Assembly: GCA_902595825.1 (NCBI GenBank)
Contig: CACJRP010000001.1
Span: 1 to 64,000 of the forward strand
Reading direction: 5' to 3'
DNA: 64,000 nucleotides
DNA from: an uncultured Bacteroidota bacterium
GTDB lineage: Bacteria > Bacteroidota > Bacteroidia > Flavobacteriales > Flavobacteriaceae
Shown: in pieces, positions 27,578 through 37,569 of the stretch
How the letters are laid out: every line of letters begins with the position of its first letter
Position numbering within the stretch: position 1 is the first letter of the stretch
Program-made: the position numbers and the translations under genes
Notes under the pieces: model-generated
Told to the model about the DNA's origin: nothing
Databases searched by the model: none
The model's input: the letters and a program-made list of their open reading frames with translations, nothing else

Positions 27578-30106
27578 ATGGATGATAATTTTTCTCCAAG
27601 AGTAAAAGACGTTATTTCTTTCAGCAAGGAAGAGGCCCTAAGACTAGGTCATGACCACATTGGTACTGAACATTTAGTACTCGGAATCCTACGCGATGGA
27701 GGTGGAAAAGCAATTACTATTCTAAATGCTATAGACATAGATTTAGACAATCTTAGAAAAAAAGTAGAAATTTTAAACCCAGCCTTATTGAATAACGAAA
27801 GGGTTGAAAACACAAAAAAAAACCTACATTTAACAAGACAAGCTGAAAGAGCACTTAAAACAACTTTCTTAGAAGCTAAGTTGTTTCAAAGTAATTTAAT
27901 TGATACAGCCCACCTTCTACTATGTATCTTGAGAAATGAGAATGATCCAACCACAAAGCTCTTGAGTAAATTTAACATCAACTATGATTTGGTAAAAGAG
28001 CAATTCAAAATATTACTAACAAATGATTCTGAGTACCTGGAGATTTCTGATTCTTCTTTTCCAGAGGAAAAAGATGATTCTGAAAGCGGCGAAAAGCAGA
28101 ACCCATTTGTTCCAACATCTGAATCCAGCAAATCAAGAAAATCTAAAACCCCAGTCCTTGATAATTTTGGAAAAGATATAACTGGACTTGCAGAAATGGA
28201 TAAATTAGATCCAGTTGTTGGTCGAGAAAAAGAAATTGAAAGGGTTTCTCAGATTTTAAGCAGGAGAAAGAAAAATAATCCTTTATTAATTGGTGAGCCA
28301 GGAGTCGGAAAATCTGCCATCGCTGAAGGGTTAGCCTTAAGGATAATTCAAAAAAGGGTATCAAGGGTTCTTTATGGAAAAAGAATTATAACACTTGATT
28401 TGGCAAGCCTTGTAGCTGGTACTAAATATAGAGGGCAATTTGAGGAGAGAATGAAGGCAGTTGTTAATGAATTAGAAAAAAATGATGATATTATTCTTTT
28501 TATAGACGAAATTCATACAATTGTGGGTGCTGGAGGAGCAACAGGCAGTTTAGATGCCTCAAACATGTTCAAACCTGCTCTAGCGAGAGGGGAGATACAG
28601 TGTATTGGTGCAACAACTTTGGATGAGTACAGGCAAAATATTGAAAAAGACGGAGCCTTAGAAAGAAGATTTCAAAAGGTTCTTATTGAACAAACATCTG
28701 AAAAAGAAACAATAGAGATTTTAAATAACGTAAAGGAGAAATATGAAAATCATCATAATGTAACTTACACAAAATCCGCAATTGATGCATGTGTAGAATT
28801 AACAAGTAGATATGTTACTGATCGATATTTACCGGATAAGGCAATAGATGCACTTGATGAAGCAGGTTCCAGAGTACATATTAAGAATATGAATGTTCCA
28901 AAAGAAGTAATTGATTTAGAAGAACAACTTGAAACTGTAAGAAATAACAAAAACAGCGTTGTTAAGAAACAAAAATATGAAGAAGCTGCAAAACTTCGTG
29001 ATGATGAAAAAAGAGTTGAAAGAAATTTAATTTTAGCTCAAGAAAAGTGGGAAGAGGAGTCAAGATTAAATAGAATTGAAGTAACTGATGAACATATATC
29101 AGAGGTTGTTTCAATGATGACAGGAATTCCAGTTAGCAAAATACTTTCTACTGAAAAGAGTAAACTTTCCGGGATGTGCGATAAAATAAATTCAAGTTTA
29201 ATTGGCCAAGAACAAGCAGTAGAAAAGGTTGTTAAAGCAATTCAAAGAAATAGAGCTGGTCTAAAAGACCCACAAAAACCCATAGGCTCATTCATTTTTT
29301 TGGGTCAAACTGGAGTTGGAAAGACTCAACTAGCTAAAATTTTAGCAACAGAAATATTTGATTCAGAAGAAAATTTAGTAAGAATCGATATGAGTGAATA
29401 TATGGAAAAATTTGCTATATCGAGGCTAATTGGTGCTCCTCCAGGTTACGTTGGTTACGAAGAGGGCGGACAGCTTAGTGAAAAAGTTAGACTAAAACCT
29501 TATTCTGTAATTTTACTTGATGAAGTGGAAAAAGCTCACCCAGATGTTTTTAATATGCTGCTTCAAGTTTTGGATGACGGGTTTTTAACAGACAGTTTAG
29601 GAAGAAAAGTGAATTTTCAAAATACAATTATAATTATGACTTCCAACATTGGAGCAAGACAAATTAAGGATTTTGGAAATGGTGTAGGTTTTGAAACTTC
29701 ATCTCAAAAAGCACAATCGGAGGAATATGAAAAAAGTGTAATTAAAAATTCTCTTAAAAAAACTTTTTCACCCGAATTTTTAAATCGTATAGACGACATT
29801 GTTATTTTTAATGGCTTGGACAAAAAGCATATGTTGAAAATCATTGACATTGAGCTTAAAAAAGTTATTAATAGAATTAAAAAGCTAGGTTTTGAAATTA
29901 AAATTTCAAGAAAAGCAAAAGAATTTCTTGTTGATAAGGGATATGATAGAAAGTATGGAGCCAGACCCTTGAAAAGAGCTATTCAAAAATATCTAGAGGA
30001 TTTAATTGCACAAGAAATTGTAACAGACTCCATTAAAGAAAATGACATAATCAAGGTTGACCTCGATAATAAGAATCCTAAATTATTCCTTAACATAGGT
30101 CGCTAA
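27578..30106 (+). CDS. clpC: Clp protease ATPase subunit ClpC
   Basis: An 842-residue AAA+ unfoldase. Clp_N repeats at the start (FSPRVKDVISFSKEEALRLG and GTEHLVLGILRDGGG), first ATPase Walker A LLIGEPGVGKSAIAEGLALR, a UVR motif (KKQKYEEAAKLRDDEKRVE) between the two ATPase modules that separates ClpC from ClpA/ClpB, and second Walker A FLGQTGVGKTQLAKILA. It unfolds substrates for ClpP in protein quality control. It stands alone, divergent from gyrA. Confidence 0.95.
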   Translation: MDDNFSPRVKDVISFSKEEALRLGHDHIGTEHLVLGILRDGGGKAITILNAIDIDLDNLRKKVEILNPALLNNERVENTKKNLHLTRQAERALKTTFLEAKLFQSNLIDTAHLLLCILRNENDPTTKLLSKFNINYDLVKEQFKILLTNDSEYLEISDSSFPEEKDDSESGEKQNPFVPTSESSKSRKSKTPVLDNFGKDITGLAEMDKLDPVVGREKEIERVSQILSRRKKNNPLLIGEPGVGKSAIAEGLALRIIQKRVSRVLYGKRIITLDLASLVAGTKYRGQFEERMKAVVNELEKNDDIILFIDEIHTIVGAGGATGSLDASNMFKPALARGEIQCIGATTLDEYRQNIEKDGALERRFQKVLIEQTSEKETIEILNNVKEKYENHHNVTYTKSAIDACVELTSRYVTDRYLPDKAIDALDEAGSRVHIKNMNVPKEVIDLEEQLETVRNNKNSVVKKQKYEEAAKLRDDEKRVERNLILAQEKWEEESRLNRIEVTDEHISEVVSMMTGIPVSKILSTEKSKLSGMCDKINSSLIGQEQAVEKVVKAIQRNRAGLKDPQKPIGSFIFLGQTGVGKTQLAKILATEIFDSEENLVRIDMSEYMEKFAISRLIGAPPGYVGYEEGGQLSEKVRLKPYSVILLDEVEKAHPDVFNMLLQVLDDGFLTDSLGRKVNFQNTIIIMTSNIGARQIKDFGNGVGFETSSQKAQSEEYEKSVIKNSLKKTFSPEFLNRIDDIVIFNGLDKKHMLKIIDIELKKVINRIKKLGFEIKISRKAKEFLVDKGYDRKYGARPLKRAIQKYLEDLIAQEIVTDSIKENDIIKVDLDNKNPKLFLNIGR

Positions 30107-30138
30107 TTCATTTTTTTTTTAAAACAAAACAATTAAAT

Positions 30139-30146
30139 TACTTTTG
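30139..30146 (+). promoter_or_regulatory. -7 promoter motif for the thrABC operon
   Basis: TACTTTTG is an exact TAnnTTTG match about 100 bases before thrA. The leader between 30150 and 30247 is AT-rich; I see no convincing attenuator or leader peptide rich in Thr/Ile codons. The -33 region is only a poly-T run. Confidence 0.35.
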
Positions 30147-30247
30147 CAGTCTAGTATTTAATTAATACAAATCTTTTTTAACATATTATGGATATTATGT
30201 TATGTATTTAATTACATCTATAGAATAAATTTTAATAAACCTAATTA

Positions 30248-32689
30248 ATGAAAATATTAAAATTTGGTGGAACCTCAATTGCAAATCAACTTTGTATTAA
30301 CAACATAATTGATATTGTTAAAAATGAAACCAAATGTGTGGTTGTGGTTTCTGCAATCTCTGGTGTTACAAACTTACTTAACAATTGCATGAACAAGGCA
30401 AAAGAAGGTGACTTAAAATTTAAACTAGAAATTGATGAAATTTTTATAAAACACCTCGATATTATTAATCTATTTATACCAAAAAAAAGGAAAGAAGAAA
30501 TAATTACTTTCACACGAAATGAACTAAGTAAATCAGAAAAACTTCTTAGAGGGATATCCCTAGTCAAGGAGATTACTCCAAATATTTACTCGAAAATAAT
30601 TGTTACTGGGGAAAAACTTTCTAGTAAACTAATAAACGAAATTTTTAATAACAACAAATTAAATTCAAGATTAGTTGAAGGAGAAGATTTAATTTATATA
30701 AACGGTAATAACCAAAACTATTTAGTAGACTGGAAAAAAACAAGGAAAAAGGTCAAACAACTTTTTAATCGAAACCCCTTTCGTGTAAACGTAATACCTG
30801 GTTTTATATGTAAGAATGAAAATGGTGATTTATCTACTTTAGGAAGAGGTGGATCTGATTTTTCAGCATCAATAATAGCAAATTTATTAGATGCGAAATC
30901 ACTAGAAATCTGGACGGATGTGAGTGGTGTTTATACAGCAAACCCTAAAATTGTTTCTCAGGCTAAACCCATTAAAAAAATTTCGTATCATGAGGCAATG
31001 GAATTATCGCATTTCGGAGCAAAAGTAATTTATCCCCCAACTGTTCAACCACTCATTGATAAAAAAATAGAATTAAAAATAAAAAATACCTTTTACCCAG
31101 AAAATAAAGGGACTTTAATCAGCAACTCTATTAAAAAAAGTAATGGTCAAATAGTTAAGGGCATAACTTTTATAGATAAAGTTTCAATCTTGTGCATTGA
31201 AGGAAGCGGTATGATTGGTATTCCAGGTTATTCAAAAAGATTTTTTGAGGTAATTTCTAATAATAATATTAATATTATTATGATTACTCAAGCCTCCTCT
31301 GAGCATTCTATATGTATTGCATTAAGGAAAGAGGACGCTAAAAAAGGAAAAAAATTAATTGAAAAAGAATTTTTATCTGAAATACAATTAAAAAAGATTG
31401 ATCCAATTAAACTCGAAAAGAACTTGGTAAATATTGCAATTGTTGGTGATAAAATGAAAGATCACCAAGGAATAAGTGGGAGGATGTTCAGTTCCCTAGG
31501 ATTAAATAATGTAAATATTCGTGCAATAGCCCAGGGCTCATCGGAAAGAAATATTTCAATAATAATTAATGAAAATGATACAAAAAAGGCTTTGAATACT
31601 CTTCATGAGGCTTTTTTTGAAAAATACATTAAAACACTAAACCTATTTATTGTTGGGATTGGAAACGTTGGTTCAAAACTTATTGAACAAATACGAAAGC
31701 AAAAAAAATATTTGGAAAGTTATCTAAGATTGAGAATAAAAGTTATAGCTATAGCAAACTCAAAAAAAACTCTGGTTAATCCAAATAGTATTGATACAAA
31801 AAATTGGAGAAAAGAACTTGATAATGCTGAAAAAACAGACCTTGATAATTTATTTAATGAAGTTAAACGGCTGAACCTTAGAAACAGTATTTTTATTGAC
31901 AATACAGCAGATGATAAAGTTTCACAAGAATATAAAAGATATTTGGAAAACAATATTGGAGTTGTTACCTGTAATAAAATTGCTTGTGCAGACAGTTTTG
32001 TGAACTATAAAACACTTAAGACTGTATCTCGAAAATTTAATAGTCCTTTCCTTTTTGAAACAAATGTTGGAGCTGGTTTACCTGTTATTGATACACTTTC
32101 AAACTTAATTGCCTCAGGTGACCAAATAATAAAAATTGAAGCAATTTTATCTGGTAGTTTAAATTATATCTTCAACAATTTTAAGACTGACGATTCATTT
32201 CACAAAATCGTAGAAGATGCAATGAAAAAAGGTTTAACTGAACCCGATCCAAGAATTGATTTAAGTGGAATAGATGTGGCAAGGAAAATTTTAATCCTTG
32301 CTAGAGAAAGTGGACTTGAGATTGAACTTGATGATGTTAAAATAAATCCATTTCTTCCCGAAGAAGTTTGTGATATAGATGACACCAATTTGTTTTTAAA
32401 ATCTCTTAAAAAATATAAATCACATTTTAATTCATATTTAAAAAACGCAAGATTCAATCGATCTTCTTTAAAATATGTAGCAAGACTCAATGAAGGTAAG
32501 GCTGAGGTTGGTTTAAAAGAAATTACACCAGGACATGATTTTTTTAACATAGAGGGAAGCGACAATATTATTCTTTTCTATACTGCTAGATATAAAGATA
32601 ATCCCTTGATTGTAAAAGGAGCTGGCGCTGGAGCTGCAGTAACTGCTTCAGGAATTTTTGGTGATATAATTAGAATTGGTAAAAGATGA
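30248..32689 (+). CDS. thrA: Bifunctional aspartate kinase / homoserine dehydrogenase I
   Basis: An 813-residue fusion catalysing the first and third steps from aspartate to threonine and methionine. The kinase domain starts MKILKFGGTSIA and has the LGRGGSDFSASIIANLL segment; two ACT domains follow (about residues 310-455), then the homoserine dehydrogenase half beginning LFIVGIGNVGSKLIEQI (NAD(P)-binding GxGxxG) and containing GAGLPVIDTLSNLIASGD. The ACT domains imply feedback inhibition by threonine. It overlaps thrB by 4 bp (ATGA). Confidence 0.96.
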   Translation: MKILKFGGTSIANQLCINNIIDIVKNETKCVVVVSAISGVTNLLNNCMNKAKEGDLKFKLEIDEIFIKHLDIINLFIPKKRKEEIITFTRNELSKSEKLLRGISLVKEITPNIYSKIIVTGEKLSSKLINEIFNNNKLNSRLVEGEDLIYINGNNQNYLVDWKKTRKKVKQLFNRNPFRVNVIPGFICKNENGDLSTLGRGGSDFSASIIANLLDAKSLEIWTDVSGVYTANPKIVSQAKPIKKISYHEAMELSHFGAKVIYPPTVQPLIDKKIELKIKNTFYPENKGTLISNSIKKSNGQIVKGITFIDKVSILCIEGSGMIGIPGYSKRFFEVISNNNINIIMITQASSEHSICIALRKEDAKKGKKLIEKEFLSEIQLKKIDPIKLEKNLVNIAIVGDKMKDHQGISGRMFSSLGLNNVNIRAIAQGSSERNISIIINENDTKKALNTLHEAFFEKYIKTLNLFIVGIGNVGSKLIEQIRKQKKYLESYLRLRIKVIAIANSKKTLVNPNSIDTKNWRKELDNAEKTDLDNLFNEVKRLNLRNSIFIDNTADDKVSQEYKRYLENNIGVVTCNKIACADSFVNYKTLKTVSRKFNSPFLFETNVGAGLPVIDTLSNLIASGDQIIKIEAILSGSLNYIFNNFKTDDSFHKIVEDAMKKGLTEPDPRIDLSGIDVARKILILARESGLEIELDDVKINPFLPEEVCDIDDTNLFLKSLKKYKSHFNSYLKNARFNRSSLKYVARLNEGKAEVGLKEITPGHDFFNIEGSDNIILFYTARYKDNPLIVKGAGAGAAVTASGIFGDIIRIGKR

Positions 32690-33606
32690 AAAAAATAACT
32701 ATAAGTGTACCTTCGTCTGTTGCTAATGTCTCATGTGGATTTGATGTTTTAGGTTTCTGTTTAGATAAGCCGTGTGATGAAATGACAGTTGAAATAAAAA
32801 AGACAAAGGGTTTAGAGATTAAAATTATAAATGAAAAATCAATTACAACGGATCCAAAAAATAATGTCTGTGGGCCAGTTGCATTTGCAATGATTAAAAA
32901 ATTGAACTTGAACCATGGATTTCATATAACAATAATTAAAAAAATAAAACCAGGAAGTGGAATCGGAAGTAGTGCAGCTAGTGCGGCTGGAATGGCTTTT
33001 GCAATAAATTATTTAACAGGAAATACATTTTCAAAGTTAGAGCTTGTTAAGTTTGCGATGCTAGGTGAGGAAATTGCCAGTGGAGCAAAACATGCAGACA
33101 ATTTATCACCAGTAATTTTTGGTGGTTTTACACTAGTTCGTTCATTAAATCCTTTAAATATAATTTCCCTGCCAACAATTGAAGAATTATATGTAATAAT
33201 AACTCACCCACTAATTGAATTAAAAACAAAAGACTCGAGACAAATTATCAACAAACAAATAAGTTTAGAAAAAGCTATTCAACAGTGGGGTAATCTAGGT
33301 GGGTTTGTAGCATCATTGTATACCAAAGATTATGAATTATTATCTAAATCAATTGATGATGTAATTATAGAACCTCAAAGGTTAAAGCTTATACCCAACT
33401 TTAAGGAGATAGTAGATGCTGCTTCAAAATATTCACTTGGTTCAGGAATTTCTGGTGCGGGTCCTTCAATCTTTTCAATTTGTAAAGGAGAAAAAAATGC
33501 GGAATTAGCTATGGACACAATAAGAAAAATTACGGATAAAAAAAAATTAGAATATAATTTAATCTTGTCTGGTGTTAACAAGGATGGAATTAAAATAATC
33601 AATTAA
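32686..33606 (+). CDS. thrB: Homoserine kinase
   Basis: A 306-residue GHMP kinase that phosphorylates homoserine. Motif 1 reads PSSVANVSCGFDVLGFCL, the ATP-binding loop is PGSGIGSSAASAAGMAFA (about residues 89-106), and motif 3 is GSGISGAGPSIF near the C-terminus. It overlaps thrA by 4 bp and is followed after 2 bp by thrC, so the operon order is thrA-thrB-thrC. Confidence 0.96.
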   Translation: MKKITISVPSSVANVSCGFDVLGFCLDKPCDEMTVEIKKTKGLEIKIINEKSITTDPKNNVCGPVAFAMIKKLNLNHGFHITIIKKIKPGSGIGSSAASAAGMAFAINYLTGNTFSKLELVKFAMLGEEIASGAKHADNLSPVIFGGFTLVRSLNPLNIISLPTIEELYVIITHPLIELKTKDSRQIINKQISLEKAIQQWGNLGGFVASLYTKDYELLSKSIDDVIIEPQRLKLIPNFKEIVDAASKYSLGSGISGAGPSIFSICKGEKNAELAMDTIRKITDKKKLEYNLILSGVNKDGIKIIN

Positions 33607-33608
33607 TA

Positions 33609-34904
33609 ATGTACTTAAGCTTAGGAAATAAAAAAGAATCAGTAAGTTTTAAAGAGGCATTATTCAAGGGATTGGCTTCTGACAAAAGCCTCTATTATCC
33701 AGTTGAAGTAAAAAAATTAGATGACGATTTTTGGAAAAACTTTAAAAAAATGGATACTTTTTCGTTGGCTTATAATGTTCTAAAAGGTTACATAAATAGT
33801 GAAATACCGAAGGAAAATTTATTCGACATAATTAAGAAGACTTTAGATTTTAAATTTCCCACAGTTTTAGTTGATAAAAATATATATAGTTTAGAATTAT
33901 TTCATGGCCCAACTATGGCATTCAAGGATGTAGGGGCAAAATTTATGTCGGCATGTATGGATTATTTCATAAAAAATCAAAATTTAAATCAGAAAATAAC
34001 TGTTGTTGTAGCAACATCTGGAGATACTGGAGGAGCTGTTGCGAATGGCTTTTTAGACATTGAAGGAGTGGATGTTGTAATCCTTTATCCTAAGGGAAAA
34101 GTAAGTGAAATTCAAGAATTACAACTAACAACACTTGGAAATAATATTTCAGCACTTGAAGTAGACGGATATTTTGATAAATGCCAACAAATGGTTAAAA
34201 AAACTTTTGTTGACAGAGATTTGAATCAAAAGTTATTGACATCAGCAAATTCAATTAATGTCGCAAGATGGATACCTCAAATCCTTTATTATTTTATAGC
34301 ATACAGAAACTTAAATAAGAAGAATTCAAATTTAGTTGTATCCGTTCCAAGTGGAAATTTTGGAAATCTGTGTGCAGGAATGCTTGCAAAAAAAATGGGT
34401 CTTCCCATTAACCACTTTATTGCTTCAACAAATGAAAATGATACAGTTCCAAAATTCATGAAAACCGGAGAATATAAAAAACAGGAAACTATATCCACTC
34501 TAACTAATGCAATGGACGTTGGTGATCCGAGTAATTTTATTAGAATACTTAATTTGTACAATGATGATTTTAAAAAACTTAAAAAAGAATTGACAGCATA
34601 TAAATTTTCCGACAAAGAAACGATTTTGGGAATAAAAAGACTTTATGAGAAATCCAAATATGTATTAGATCCACACGGTGCTACAGCTTATTTAGGTCTG
34701 AAGAAATATAAAGCAACTAATCCCAAAAGTATAGGTGTTTTTTTAGAAACGGCTCATCCAATAAAATTTTTGGACACTGTCGAGAATGCTTTAAATATGA
34801 AAATAAGTATTCCTGAAAATATATTAGAACTTAAAAAAAAGAGGAAAAGTAAGATTGGTATTAAGAATTACGAGCAGTTAAAAAATTTTTTATTATCAAG
34901 GTAA
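33609..34904 (+). CDS. thrC: Threonine synthase
   Basis: A 431-residue PLP enzyme converting O-phosphohomoserine to threonine. The N-terminus MYLSLGNKKESVSFKEALFK is typical; the Schiff-base Lys lies in LFHGPTMAFKDVGAKF (near residue 108), followed by VVVATSGDTGGAVANGF, which holds the phosphate-binding loop, and VVSVPSGNFGNLCAG. Third gene of the threonine operon. Confidence 0.96.
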   Translation: MYLSLGNKKESVSFKEALFKGLASDKSLYYPVEVKKLDDDFWKNFKKMDTFSLAYNVLKGYINSEIPKENLFDIIKKTLDFKFPTVLVDKNIYSLELFHGPTMAFKDVGAKFMSACMDYFIKNQNLNQKITVVVATSGDTGGAVANGFLDIEGVDVVILYPKGKVSEIQELQLTTLGNNISALEVDGYFDKCQQMVKKTFVDRDLNQKLLTSANSINVARWIPQILYYFIAYRNLNKKNSNLVVSVPSGNFGNLCAGMLAKKMGLPINHFIASTNENDTVPKFMKTGEYKKQETISTLTNAMDVGDPSNFIRILNLYNDDFKKLKKELTAYKFSDKETILGIKRLYEKSKYVLDPHGATAYLGLKKYKATNPKSIGVFLETAHPIKFLDTVENALNMKISIPENILELKKKRKSKIGIKNYEQLKNFLLSR

Positions 34905-34932
34905 TTAAGGTTTTGAATAAACAAACCTAATT
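34903..34932 (+). other. Imperfect hairpin between thrC and gcvT
   Basis: AGGTTT (34908-34913) can pair with AAACCT (34923-34928), extended by AATT/AATT after a one-base bulge. It starts at the thrC stop codon. No proper T-run follows, so it may be a weak terminator, a processing site or chance in AT-rich DNA. Confidence 0.25.
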
Positions 34933-34952
34933 AAAATCTGAAAAAAATATAT

Positions 34953-36038
34953 ATGAAGAAAACCAAGCTTTATGAAAATCATAAATTTTTAGGTGGTAAT
35001 ATGACAAATTTTGCTGGATACGAAATGCCAATTTCCTATGGAAGCATAATGAATGAGCATGAGTGTGTAAGAAATAGTGTAGGAGTTTTTGATGTTTCAC
35101 ATATGGGTGAGTTTTTAGTTGAAGGTGAGAATGCTAAGAATTTTTTGCAATATTGTTGTAGTAATGATATTAACAAATTATTCACAGGCAAGGCACAATA
35201 TAATTACTTTCCAAACTTAAATGGAGGAATTATTGATGATTTAATAGTATACAAATTAGAAGAAAATAAGTATTTATTGGTTGTAAACGCGTCTAATATT
35301 CAAAAAGACTGGGAACATCTAAACTTATTAAATAAAAAATTTAATACCGAACTAATTAATATTTCAGACAATATTTCTCTTTTATCAATTCAAGGTCCAA
35401 ATTCGACTAAACTTTTAAATAAAGTTTCTGATTTTAATTTTGGAACTTTAAAAAATTACATGAACTGTGTAACTAACATAGCAGGAATTAAAAAAGTAAT
35501 TGTTGCCTCTACTGGCTATACTGGTGCTGGAGGATACGAAATTTATTGTAATAATAAAAATGTTAAACTGATATGGGATGCACTGTTCAATGAAGGAAAT
35601 GAATTTAATATTTTGCCGATTGGTCTTGCAGCTAGAGATTCATTAAGAATAGAAATGGGTTATTGCTTGTATGGAAATGAAATTAATGAAGATACATCTC
35701 CTGTTGAGGCTGGTTTAAGTTGGATTACTAAAACTGAGACAAATTTTTATGGAAGCAATCGTATCAAAAAAGACATGGAAAATGGAGGTAAGTATAGAAT
35801 TATTGGAATTAAATCTGAAGATCGAATAATTCCCCGAAAGGGAAATTTTATTCTTGATTCCAATAAAAATGAAATAGGAGTAGTTACATCAGGAACTTAT
35901 TCCCCAACTCTAAAAACACCAATTGGAATAGGTTATATTTTAAAGGATTATTTAAATTATGATAAAGAAATTTTTGTCGACAACAACAGAAAAATATTTA
36001 AAGCAAAAATTTCTTCTTTACCTTTTATTAAATCTTAA
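34953..36038 (+). CDS. gcvT: Glycine cleavage system T protein (aminomethyltransferase)
   Basis: A 361-residue folate enzyme that transfers the methylene group from the H-protein-bound aminomethyl to tetrahydrofolate. The signature GVFDVSHMGEFLVEG, SIQGPNS, STGYTGAGGYEIY and GLAARDSLRIEMGYCLYGNE, ending with the C-terminal barrel (RIIPRKGN ... GVVTSGTYSPTLKTPIGIGY), is clear. It follows the threonine operon by 48 bp; co-transcription is possible. The other gcv genes are not in the window. No glycine riboswitch was seen upstream. Confidence 0.95.
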   Translation: MKKTKLYENHKFLGGNMTNFAGYEMPISYGSIMNEHECVRNSVGVFDVSHMGEFLVEGENAKNFLQYCCSNDINKLFTGKAQYNYFPNLNGGIIDDLIVYKLEENKYLLVVNASNIQKDWEHLNLLNKKFNTELINISDNISLLSIQGPNSTKLLNKVSDFNFGTLKNYMNCVTNIAGIKKVIVASTGYTGAGGYEIYCNNKNVKLIWDALFNEGNEFNILPIGLAARDSLRIEMGYCLYGNEINEDTSPVEAGLSWITKTETNFYGSNRIKKDMENGGKYRIIGIKSEDRIIPRKGNFILDSNKNEIGVVTSGTYSPTLKTPIGIGYILKDYLNYDKEIFVDNNRKIFKAKISSLPFIKS

Positions 36039-36875
36039 GTGAAAAATATTTTAATTCTTGGTGGAAGTGGATTTATAGGATACTCTTTATATAAGGAGTT
36101 AAGTCCCTATTTTAAAACATTTGGAACTTTTCATTCAAATATAAATTTCAAAAAAAACAAGCATTTTTTCAAATATGATATTAAAAAAAACACCATAGAA
36201 AAACTTTTAAAAAAATTAAACCCAAGTATCGTAATTTCCTCACTGAGAGGACCTTTTGAAAATCAAATAATTTTACATAGTTATTTAATCAAATGTTCAA
36301 AAAAATTCAATTTTAAAATAATCTTTTTATCATCATCAAATGTCTTTGATTCGTTTCACAATTATCCCTCTTACGAATATGATAAGACACTATCAGAAAG
36401 CAAATACGGTATCTTCAAAATTAAAATTGAAAATGCAATCTTGAGAATGGAAACTAAAAATTTTGTTATTGCTAGACTTCCAATGATATTTGGCGTAAAC
36501 TGCCCAAGGATTAATGAGATGAAGCATAAAATGCTGGACAACAAACCATTTGAAGTTTTTCCAAATTCAATAATTAATGTAAATAGTATTTTAAAATTAT
36601 GTCAACAAATTCATTATATCATTAATCAAGGATTAAATGGAATTTTTCATTTAGGAAGCACAGATTTGATTAGCCATTATGAGTTTTTTAAAAAATTAGC
36701 AACCCACAGGAACTTTAATAAAATAGTGTTTAAACAAGTATTTACGATAAACGACTTACACTATATTGCAGTTTTACCTAGAGAAAACAAATTACCAAGT
36801 CATTTAACTATTACATGTGATGAGGTTTTATCTGATTCACATACTGATAAGCAGAAAAATGGGAAGAGCATTTGA
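36039..36875 (+). CDS. NAD-dependent epimerase/RmlD-like sugar nucleotide-binding protein
   Basis: A 278-residue extended-SDR protein with the N-terminal NILILGGSGFIGYSLYKEL (NAD-binding GxxGxxG). The GTG start at 36039 immediately follows the gcvT stop. The middle shows FLSSSNVFDSFHNYPSYEYD and SKYGIFKIKIENAIL; this resembles dTDP-4-dehydrorhamnose reductase (RmlD) more than classic epimerases, but the catalytic YxxxK is not clean (KYGIFKIK offers YGIFK). The substrate is unknown. Its end overlaps the YebC gene by 17 bp. Confidence 0.75.
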   Translation: MKNILILGGSGFIGYSLYKELSPYFKTFGTFHSNINFKKNKHFFKYDIKKNTIEKLLKKLNPSIVISSLRGPFENQIILHSYLIKCSKKFNFKIIFLSSSNVFDSFHNYPSYEYDKTLSESKYGIFKIKIENAILRMETKNFVIARLPMIFGVNCPRINEMKHKMLDNKPFEVFPNSIINVNSILKLCQQIHYIINQGLNGIFHLGSTDLISHYEFFKKLATHRNFNKIVFKQVFTINDLHYIAVLPRENKLPSHLTITCDEVLSDSHTDKQKNGKSI

Positions 36876-37566
36876 ATTTAGAAAAAGTAGAAAAATTAAA
36901 AGGTGGTCTTCAATGGCAAAGACCTTTACAAAGATTGTTAAAGAGATTACGATTTGTGCTAAAGAAGGAGGAGTTGACCCTAAAATAAATTCAAAACTAA
37001 GAGCGCTAATACAAAACGCGAAGAGTGCTAATATGCCAAAAGAAAACATTAAAAGAGCACTTAAAAAAGCAAATGATTCTAATACAATTGGCTACAAAAA
37101 ACTCCTTTTTGAAGGATATGCACCTCATGGAATAGCAATATTAATTGAAACCGCCACCGATAACAATAATAGAACAGTTGCCAATTTAAGGAGTTATTTC
37201 AACAAATATGGGGGCTCACTGGGTGTTTCAGGTTCAGTGGAATTTATGTTTGAACATAAATGTAACTTTAAATTAAATCCAAACGGTTTAGATTTGGAAA
37301 AACTCGAATTGGAATTAATTGACTATGGTATAGACGAACTTTTTATTGTTGATGAAGAAGTATATATATACGCACCTTTTGATAATTTTGGTTCAATCCA
37401 AAAAAAATTAGAAAATAAATCTGTTAATATTTTGTCATCTGAATTTGAAAGAATTCCGATAAATACTATAGAGTTAAATGAATTAAACAAAGAGAAGGTA
37501 AACAAACTAATTAATTTAATTGAAGAGGATAGTGATGTTCTAAATGTATTTAGTAACCTATTATAA
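36859..37566 (+). CDS. YebC/PmpR family protein (TACO1 type)
   Basis: A 235-residue YebC-family protein. The ATG at 36859 gives MGRAFEFRKSRKIKRWSSMA, close to the expected N-terminus; a longer frame upstream only overlaps the previous gene. Then KEITICAKEGGVDPKINSKL, NMPKENIKRALKKA, EGYAPHGIAILIETATDNNN, and NKYGGSLGVSGSVEFMF follow the family consensus. Members act as DNA-binding regulators or, as shown more recently for the family, help ribosomes stalled at proline-rich stretches. Which applies here is unknown. Confidence 0.92.
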   Translation: MGRAFEFRKSRKIKRWSSMAKTFTKIVKEITICAKEGGVDPKINSKLRALIQNAKSANMPKENIKRALKKANDSNTIGYKKLLFEGYAPHGIAILIETATDNNNRTVANLRSYFNKYGGSLGVSGSVEFMFEHKCNFKLNPNGLDLEKLELELIDYGIDELFIVDEEVYIYAPFDNFGSIQKKLENKSVNILSSEFERIPINTIELNELNKEKVNKLINLIEEDSDVLNVFSNLL

Positions 37567-37569
37567 ATT

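Noticed and set aside
30180-30247. Possible threonine leader peptide or attenuator before thrA (short frame MDIMLCI and a small ATGTA/TACAT inverted repeat).
   Set aside because: No run of Thr/Ile codons, no terminator hairpin with T-run; the repeat is weak and expected by chance in AT-rich DNA.
34905-34952. Glycine riboswitch before gcvT.
   Set aside because: Only 48 bp between thrC and gcvT, far too short for a glycine aptamer, with no conserved segments; only a weak hairpin.
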